This document shows, one piece after another, positions 57,301 to 64,000 of a stretch of DNA of 64,000 bases. Source of the stretch: Filobasidium wieringae (lineage: Eukaryota; Basidiomycota; Tremellomycetes; Filobasidiales; Filobasidiaceae). Position 1 is the stretch's first letter, and every line of letters begins with the position of its first letter. Both the position numbers and the translations under genes were made by a program. The notes below the pieces were generated by a model. The model was not told where the DNA came from. It ran no database searches and was given only the letters and a program-made list of their open reading frames with translations. Where the stretch lies: positions 372,001-436,000 of the forward strand of contig BCIV01000001.1 in assembly GCA_001600055.1 (NCBI GenBank). The letters are read 5' to 3'.

Positions 57301-59300
57301 GTCGATGCCGATACCAAGGTATTCCCGGATTCCTTGACGAGGATGAACGCATGCATGGTCCACGACCCGGAAATCATGGGTCTGTGTGGAGAAACCAAGA
57401 TCGCTAACAAAACCGAAACTTGGGTTACCATGATTCAGGGTAAGTGTGTTTAGTAGCAGATCGGTCTTCCACCTTATACTGATCCTTCCCCGCTCATAGT
57501 CTTCGAGTACTATATCTCTCATCACTTGACCAAGGCTTTCGAATCCATGTTCGGAGGTGTCACCTGTCTGCCCGGTTGTTTCAGTATCTACCGAATCAAA
57601 GCTCCCAAGGGAGAGACCGGCTATTGGGTTCCTATCTTGGCCAACCCGGACATTTGTGAACATTATGCCGAAAACATTGTCGACACTCTTCACAAGAAAA
57701 ACTTGCTTCTTTTGGGAGAAGATCGTTACTTGACCACCCTCATGTTGAAGACTTTCCCTAAGCGAAAAATGGTCTTTTGTCCTCAAGCCGTCTGTAAGAC
57801 GGTCGTACCTGACACCTTCCGTGTCTTGCTCTCGCAACGTCGTCGTTGGATCAACTCGACGGTCCACAACCTTTTCGAGTTGGTTCTGGTTCGAGATCTC
57901 TGTGGAACATTCTGCTTCTCCATGCAGTTCGTTGTCGGCATGGAACTTATCGGTACCCTCGTTTTGCCCGCCGCCATCTCTTTCACCATCTATTTGATCA
58001 TCGTCGCTATCATTCCTGGAACCGTCAAACCTTGGTTGTCGCTTGTTCTTTTGGCATTCATCCTTGGTTTACCTGGTCTTTTGATCGTTATTACTTCGCG
58101 GAAGTTTGTCTACGTCGGATGGATGGGTATCTACCTGCTCTCTCTTCCAATTTGGAACTTTATCCTTCCAGCATACGCTTTCTGGCACTTCGACGACTTC
58201 AGGTAAGTTAAAGAGGTACCGCATATTCTACCCTTTGAGCTGACTTTCTTGTGACGCGACATAGTTGGGGAGAAACGCGTAAGATTGAGGGTGAAAAGGC
58301 CGAGGCTAATCATGGTGATAAAGAAGGAGTATTCGATTCCTCTCACATTGTCATGAAACGCTGGATCGAATTTGAACGCGAAAGAAGGTGGAAGAGCGGA
58401 CAACAATCGAGAGATTCTTACTATGATGTGATTCACCGATCATCTTCGCCTAAGCGGTAAGTCGCAAGCGATTTGAGCAGAAACGCGACATAATCTCATC
58501 GAGACCTTCTCATAAGTAGTGAGGGACTTGCAAGAGATCGCTACTCTATGGCATCTACCCACGAGACCTACTTGAGCAACGGCGCGGCATCTGATGCTGG
58601 ATTCCTTGGTCGTCCCAGTCAAAGCTTTGCCTCTATGAGCATGCAGGGATCACCCGGTGGCTATTCCAACGCCCCGCTTGAGACTCCCTTCAGCCAAGCT
58701 GGACCTTTCCGAGGTGGTCGGGATTCCTCTCCCGCGTCGTCGGAATCTGCCGATCACTATGCTGAAAGGTACAGGTCGTATTCTGGTGAAATGCGCGATG
58801 AAAGCGCCCCGATCTTGGCTCCTGGGTATCCAACTTCGCCTATGGACGAATCGTTCCCCCCTCGCACCGGTATGGTTGCGAGTGAACGACTTCCCGATTG
58901 TACGTGATCCAGTTCTCTTGCCGTATCGACCTTCAGATAACTCAATTGGCTTGCGCCACAGCTCGAATCGGTAGCTTTAACGAGGACGATTTCCGAGGAC
59001 AGATCTCTCGTTCGCCACCTCCCGCTCAGCAACATCCTTCTAAGCACTACCGACGTATCTCACTTATCGATCATGGACCCGTTGGTTCATCTGTCGATTC
59101 GCATGGTCCACCCGGTGTCAGGAGAGTAGCCAAACCCAAACGACAATCGTCTCAAGGATACGGGGTTGCGTCTCCCCCCATGGGAGGCTCCAATCTACCT
59201 CCAGGTGCTGTAAGTGAGCATGGGTACGCTTCAATATATCCACTCTGATCGGTGTATCTTTTCACATTAGGCTCCTGCTCAGCCAAGCCGTTATTACTGA
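54377..59300 (+). CDS. Class IV chitin synthase (yeast Chs3-like)
   Basis: Exons 54377-55259, 55321-55903, 55968-57439, 57500-58202, 58265-58456, 58520-58899, 58962-59209 and 59271-59300 give 1496 aa. The GT2 core shows [20 protein letters not shown], a D-x-D ([15 protein letters not shown]), [18 protein letters not shown] and the catalytic [21 protein letters not shown]-terminal spans bracket an extracellular region with [20 protein letters not shown], a cytochrome b5-like segment found in class IV enzymes; a third membrane cluster follows QRRRW. The protein polymerises UDP-GlcNAc to chitin across the plasma membrane. No myosin head is present, which separates it from classes V and VII. Both ends are disordered, S/P/G-rich; the stop follows APAQPSRYY. 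The last exon has just 30 nt. Confidence 0.95.
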
Positions 59301-59729
59301 ACGAGCTACGTCCACGTAATGCCCTTAACGACTCGCGAGATCGACTTCACCAGAATCGATGACTGTAGAAACACCCCCTGTGCACCTTCGGATGAGAACG
59401 CCGCGTTGAAAGCAGACTGAAGGATACGATTGGAAGCTGGAGCATTCTCTGGCTATGATTGGTATCGAAGACCGTTCAGATCGACCTGTAGTGTAGCCTC
59501 GTTCTCATCACGTGAATATAGATCTCGTTTCCCCCTTGCTTTTTTCTGGTCGACCGGACTTTGAGTTCCTCTTTTATCTATATATCTTTGTCATGACATG
59601 TTCTCTACTGCTATATGCGTTATATGACCAATACACGATCGGTCTAGATTCCAATGCAGATGTGCATTGCGGTTGATGGGGTGTTACGAGATGTACAGCG
59701 GATGGAATTGTAAAGCATAATCAATCCTT
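59301..59729. other. Convergent 3' flank
   Basis: 429 bases between the stops of two converging genes. I see no gene; it should contain the 3' UTRs and poly(A) sites of the chitin synthase and uS7m genes. Confidence 0.5.
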
Positions 59730-60650
59730 CTATCGAGAGTTGAGGTTCGACCTGTGTGTTGAAGGAAATTAGTTTCAAGCATCGTTTGAAGTAGAATCAG
59801 AACAGACTTGGAACGTACCTGTTAACAGCGGCCAACCTATGCACCTCGTCCTTCCTAGCCAAAGCCGCACTAGTACCATCAAGCACGGCGAGAACCTCCT
59901 TCCCTATCCTCCCCGTCCTCTCCAAGGCACCGCCCTTTCTACCCCTTTCGGCTGCTTTGAGGATCCAACTGATCCCTGTTCGAGCTCGTTGACGGGCGTC
60001 CAGGGCTGAAGGGATGGGAACGTTTTTGGCCGCTCGACGGAGGGAGACGATACGGAGTGAGGGAGAGGTTAGGTGGATTGCTTTTTGAAGGAGAGGGAGA
60101 GGGTCTGAGTGGGTCGATTGACGGCTGACAGCATGAGATATAATATCTCGTTAGTGCTGCCGTGACGATCCAAAGAGAAGGTGAAGTGGATTGCTCACAT
60201 GATATCCAGAATCTCGCCGACTCTTCGTTGAGCTTCAGCCTTCCTTCCGTGCTTCATGATCAAATTCGTAAATAAATCCAGGAGAGGATCCACTCTGGGA
60301 GGTCTAGCATTCGCAGAATAACCCGGACGTATGGCGCCTCTAGCAGCGAGATCCAGTATTCCTGAGGAAGGACGATCCGCAACGTAAGGGTTTACACCGG
60401 CACTACGGAGATCGTCCTTGATATCTCCCAATCGACCTAGTCCTAATCGAGATGATCCCATGGGGGAAGCAGGACCCCAGCTTTCATCGAGGATAGAGCC
60501 TAAAGATTCAGAGATACTAGGTCTGTCGTGTTGAGTTGGGGTGGTAGAGAGGGGACGAGCTAGGCGGGAGGGACCCGCTCGAGGAGCAGCTTGAGACAAC
60601 GAGGAGATGCCCGTTCGCAGCGCTTTTTGAATGGAGGATTTGCTGGCCAT
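59730..60650 (-). CDS. Mitochondrial small-subunit ribosomal protein uS7
   Basis: Exons 60650-60199, 60124-59819 and 59751-59730 encode 259 aa. The N-terminal ~35 residues (MASKSSIQKALRTGISSLSQ and on) are basic and S/A-rich, as in matrix presequences, and are followed by a disordered linker. The uS7 fold has DPLLDLFTNLIMKHGRKAEA, LRRAAKNVPIPSAL, ARTGISWILKAAERG and VLDGTSAALARKDEVHRLAA. uS7 initiates assembly of the head of the small subunit. In-frame codons run upstream to 60755, but the start at 60650 gives the better presequence. Seven residues come from a 22-nt last exon. Confidence 0.92.
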
Positions 60651-60988
60651 ATTTACGGGTATAAGATTCGTCAGAATTATGGTAGTACTGCCTTTTAGGA
60701 CTCTCAATCTGAGTGACGATGGTCGGTTCTCAACTTTCAGCTGTCTCTCGAGCATCAATCGACTTGTGATTATCCAAGTTGTGCGCTTTTATTTGGAAGC
60801 GTAATCGTCACTCTTGCGCTTGTCAAGGCGATCAAGCTAGATCGTTCATGGATTCATTCCCAAAGGTCTCCACCTTTCGTTCAGTTACCACACGCAGACC
60901 TCGCATCAGACTAGACCGCTGTACATAATCCAGAACAGATCTCATTGAAACCTTTCCCCGAAAAAAAAACGCGGAGAAATTATCCAAA
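60651..60988. promoter_or_regulatory. Shared upstream region of uS7m and the BTB gene
   Basis: 338 bases between divergent starts. A run of nine A is at 60961-60969 just before the BTB start. No other element was recognised. Confidence 0.45.
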
Positions 60989-62611
60989 ATGAGCACCGCA
61001 GCTGCCTCTTCGTCCACGGCCACCACCGGTTCCGCTCAGAACCAAGTCTCCACTCCTAGAACGGCTGGAGGCTCTACCTCTAACGGGTTTGCGTTCCCCG
61101 CCCAAAGCGCTGGTTCTTCTTCCACGAGCCAAGCTGGCCCCCTCGAGACCGTCGATCGATCAGATAAAGGAGCTACAGCGTAGGTCGACGGAGATGACTC
61201 ACTCAGACGCATACGAGCGAGTTCTTATACTCGATTACCCATGTGCTTCGTAAACTCTAGATCTCGAAACGACCCAGCAGTTCATCATGCTATGAATGTC
61301 TGTGATTCGATCTGGCAAGTCGGTTTCCAGGGCGGTAGATATTCCGATATCGAAGTCAAAGTCCGGTATGTACGCCGGAATGATGTCCGAGCTGGCTCCT
61401 ACTAAACTAACCACTTTCTTGCGGAATGTAGAAACCGGTCGTATCACTTGCATCGGCGTAAGTCCTGGCACCTTTTGTCTTCGTAGTCATCAAGCTAACC
61501 TCATTTCATTATAGTCATCCTTTCAAGATCGCCTTATTTAGCACATCTGATGGAAATCTCTGCCCCTCATGAGCCGGTTCGGATACAGATCGGCGATGAA
61601 GAGATTACCGATGAGGTGAGTCCTGGTGTGAATGAGATGAGCTCTGGTGAGAGCTGATGCTACCAAATTGTCACTAGGCTATGGCCATAAGTCTGGGTCA
61701 CCTATATGGTTAGTGCTTGTCTTCTACGACACATGGCTCTCTGTATCAACCTTCTTCTATCGATACAGCTCCGTATGCAGTGCAAATGATCCACTCCAAC
61801 AACTCCCGTTCAGTGCTCCTTGCCTCCATCTTTCTCGCCCTCCCAGATCTAAGCAGTCTGGCTTACACGATTTGTCGACAATCGATCTCCTCCCAAACCA
61901 TACGCGATTGGATAACCTGGTTCGATGCTCGCGAGGAGAAAGCGACTAGAGAAACTGAACGCCGAAGAGAGAAGCAATCGGGAAGTGAGACTGGAAGTTT
62001 AGGGGATCTGTTGAGTGGAGGTGGGATCGGGGATTACATCAACGGGAGTCTTGCCAGTGTCATTGGGTTGAACGGGAATGCAAACGGTAGCGGGAATGGG
62101 AATGGGAATATGACCCCGGTAGAAACCTCGAAGGGGGGTGGTACTTGGGCTGGAGTCGGTGCGGAAGGGTTGCAGAGGGATGATTGGATTGGCAGATTAA
62201 GGGCTGACGTGTAAGTTGTAAAGCAAGCCGCGGACCTTGTTGGTATATTGACTGACGCTCTTTCTGTATGTTGACAGTAAAAATTACCTTGCCCATTCAT
62301 ACGCCTCCGACCTTTCCAGGACCTCGTCATCCCCTCTTACTACCAATCCCGATTTCATCTCCACCTTCACTTCCCTTCCATACGAGCTCTTCAAATCGCT
62401 TTTGGAGGACGCAACCTTCACCGCACTCGGGAACGATCAAGAGCGGTTTGGATTTGCTAAAAAGTTGATTCTTCAGAGGAAAAAGGGCAACGGACCTGGA
62501 AAAGGATCGATGGAGAACGTCGTTCTCAGCTTTGGAGGAGGTAACGGGTCGAACGTGCATGTTACGAGGAAGAATACAGCAAGGAACCTATGGAAGGTCG
62601 AGAAGGATTGA
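60989..62611 (+). CDS. BTB/POZ-domain protein, 409 aa
   Basis: Exons 60989-61179, 61261-61365, 61433-61458, 61515-61615, 61678-61708, 61769-62210 and 62278-62611 join in phase. A serine/alanine-rich head of about 65 residues precedes a BTB domain: RYSDIEVKVRNRSYHLHRLI, LSRSPYLAHLMEISAPHEPV, then the strand VRIQIGDEEITDEAMAISLG and LYAPYAVQM. A helical BACK-like region follows (ASIFLALPDLSSLAYTICRQ). An Asn/Gly-rich insert (NGNANGSGNGNGN) is encoded by GGGAAT-type repeats. Such proteins often recruit substrates to Cullin-3, but no Kelch or MATH partner domain is present, so the role is unknown. Exons 3 and 5 are very short (26 and 31 nt). Confidence 0.85.
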
Positions 62612-62868
62612 GGATTGAGGATAACGCTCAATCCGGACAGTCAGGAGAACCAACCTTACGCAAGCATATAATACATAATAATGACTCGTTTCTCCATTGA
62701 AACGATAAAAACGATACTAGATCGCTCCCTGCGTATTGTATCGCCTAGTACAAATCTGTTCCTAAAGCAGATTTGCTTCATGAACCCTTACGAGACATTA
62801 TATTTACGTTTGTCATGACTACGATTGATACATACTCTCGTCCAAAATCCCACAACGCTTGGCCTTGC

Positions 62869-64000
62869 TCAAAAGGGCCAGAACCCTTTCCACCATACTA
62901 ACAGGATTGTGAACAACACTGCTTCTACCGCAAGACCGACGGGGACCTTGCCTCCTCCCAAGACCAAAGTGGTCAGCCAGCTGATTCCGATGATCTTGTC
63001 GACCAATCGTCCTGCACCGTTGTAGGAAGCCAACATGAGAGGGTCACTGGCGGATGGCACGTTGTATGGGAAGGGTAGGAAGGGAGTTTGGAACGGGGTA
63101 GAGCCCATCGATGCAGATAATCGTTCAGATACAGGAGGTGGGATGTTGATCAAGGTATAGACGGGCTTGTGATCGGAAATGATCATCTCGGGGATGGAGC
63201 AATAAGCCACTGCTTTGGTCCTTCCAGTTACACGAACGCCGATCAGGTTCGACGAATCGTTCTCGCTGCCGTCATCGTCGTTAGCTGAATTGATCAGCTC
63301 GTCATCGTGACTGGCGAACAGGATACGGTCGGTATAACCTGGTCGACGCTTGGGATCATACCCTTCGACCTTGCCCATCAACCTCTTGTAGGTCGGCGCA
63401 AACGAAGTCAAGGGTCCTTCTCGCAGTCCGAGCATAGTCTTGTTGAGATCACGTTGCTGAGCCAAAGTATCCATTTCGACCAGAGATCTCCGTTGTTCCA
63501 GTAGCTGTTTGTCGGCTTCTCCGTTCTGAGAAGCTTCAATGGCAAGGGTACCCTCTTTGATGGCTTCCCACCGTCTGGGGTTCTTCTGTTGAGCTTTGGC
63601 ATCGCCTGCTACTCTATGCTCCAAGCTCGTCACTCTTTCGCCTAATCGGTAGTTAAGATCGCCTAAGAGGATGCAGTGTGAGGTGTGGAAAAGACGGGAG
63701 GGGACATCTAGGGCTCCGGCAGGGGGGAAGATGAGAGAAGTGAGAATTGTCTCGTAGTTGGCGTTTCGGGTCTTCAAAGCGTGGTCGTGAGCTGCAAGGT
63801 GACTGGAGACGAAGCTGTTCAAATGCAATACCTTAAGTAAACCATTTGTCATCGACAGAGAATCTGGTGACCTACGTAAACGTTTCCCATCGTGCTGCTG
63901 CCTCTCCTACACCCCGGTTGATAGCAATCCGTACTCCAACAGCTCCCTTGTTTCCTGTTCCACCAGTCCCTAAACCAGTTGTGCTGTAGGACACCTTGCC
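62869..64000 (-). CDS. Inositol polyphosphate 5-phosphatase, tail-anchored (5' end beyond window)
   Basis: Two exons are visible, 64000-63876 (continuing past the edge) and 63814-62869. The catalytic pattern of the 5-phosphatase (exonuclease/endonuclease/phosphatase) fold is clear: GNKGAVGVRI, TFVSSHLAAHDHALKTRNA, CILLGDLNYRL, GYDPKRRPGYTDRILF and MIISDHKPVYTL. The family hydrolyses the 5-phosphate of phosphoinositides or soluble inositol phosphates. An insert of about 45 residues lies between RILF and AYCSIPE. The last ~35 residues are hydrophobic (WLTTLVLGGGKVPVGLAVEA and on, ending WWKGFWPF), suggesting a C-terminal membrane anchor; no Sac1 or ASH/RhoGAP domain is visible in the part seen. 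Confidence 0.9.

Noticed and set aside
56590..57867. A 425-codon antisense ORF inside the chitin synthase gene
   Set aside because: It is the mirror of a strongly biased coding exon; its sequence is low in recognisable motifs and the sense strand is a clear GT2 core.

Overview
The window is a gene-dense piece of nuclear DNA from a fungus, most likely a basidiomycete yeast of the Tremellomycetes type. The signs are many short introns (mostly about 45-90 nt, usually GT-AG), a basidiomycete-style class IV chitin synthase, a cryptochrome DASH, a sphingolipid delta-4 desaturase and many intron-split housekeeping genes with S/P/K/E-rich disordered arms. The class is an inference; the fungal, intron-rich character is read directly. 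I worked out splice structures by hand, requiring GT/GC-AG ends, phase agreement and conserved protein motifs, which gave about 118 introns in 25 genes.

Layout. 0-6.5 kb: a truncated membrane glycosyltransferase-like gene, a PTRHD1 (PTH2-fold) gene, sphingolipid delta-4 desaturase and a Bet1/Sft1-like SNARE. 6.8-16.5 kb: an unknown 539-aa protein, the splicing helicase PRP22, SGT1, mitochondrial ribosome recycling factor and an unknown 201-aa protein. 18-29.7 kb: a small protein with a C-terminal Zn2Cys6-like motif, an unknown 499-aa protein, an SDR and a Gfo/Idh/MocA oxidoreductase, a glutathionyl-hydroquinone reductase and CRY-DASH. 29.7-33.6 kb: a gene-poor island with an antisense tRNA-derived SINE-like element. 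33.6-53.3 kb: a nuclear gene-expression cluster, with HAT1, LIN1/CD2BP2, a Red1/ZFC3H1-like zinc-finger protein, the COMPASS subunit SWD1/RBBP5, the Pol III subunit RPC34 and the mRNA 3'-end nuclease YSH1/CPSF73, plus an unknown membrane protein and an unknown disordered protein. 54.4-64 kb: class IV chitin synthase, mitochondrial uS7, a BTB/POZ protein and a truncated, tail-anchored inositol polyphosphate 5-phosphatase.

No operon-like logic is expected. Several neighbours are divergent pairs sharing 240-340 bp of upstream DNA (PRP22/SGT1, RRF/unknown, RPC34/YSH1, LIN1/membrane protein, uS7/BTB). No virus, CRISPR array, rRNA gene or convincing functional tRNA gene was seen.

The most notable signals are unusual gene architecture: a 4-nt internal exon in PRP22, 12- and 14-nt exons in PTRHD1, first coding exons of 8-11 nt in three genes, and four GC-AG introns among about 118. 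The other main signal is the SINE-like element next to an ambiguous base and a 27-nt poly(T).
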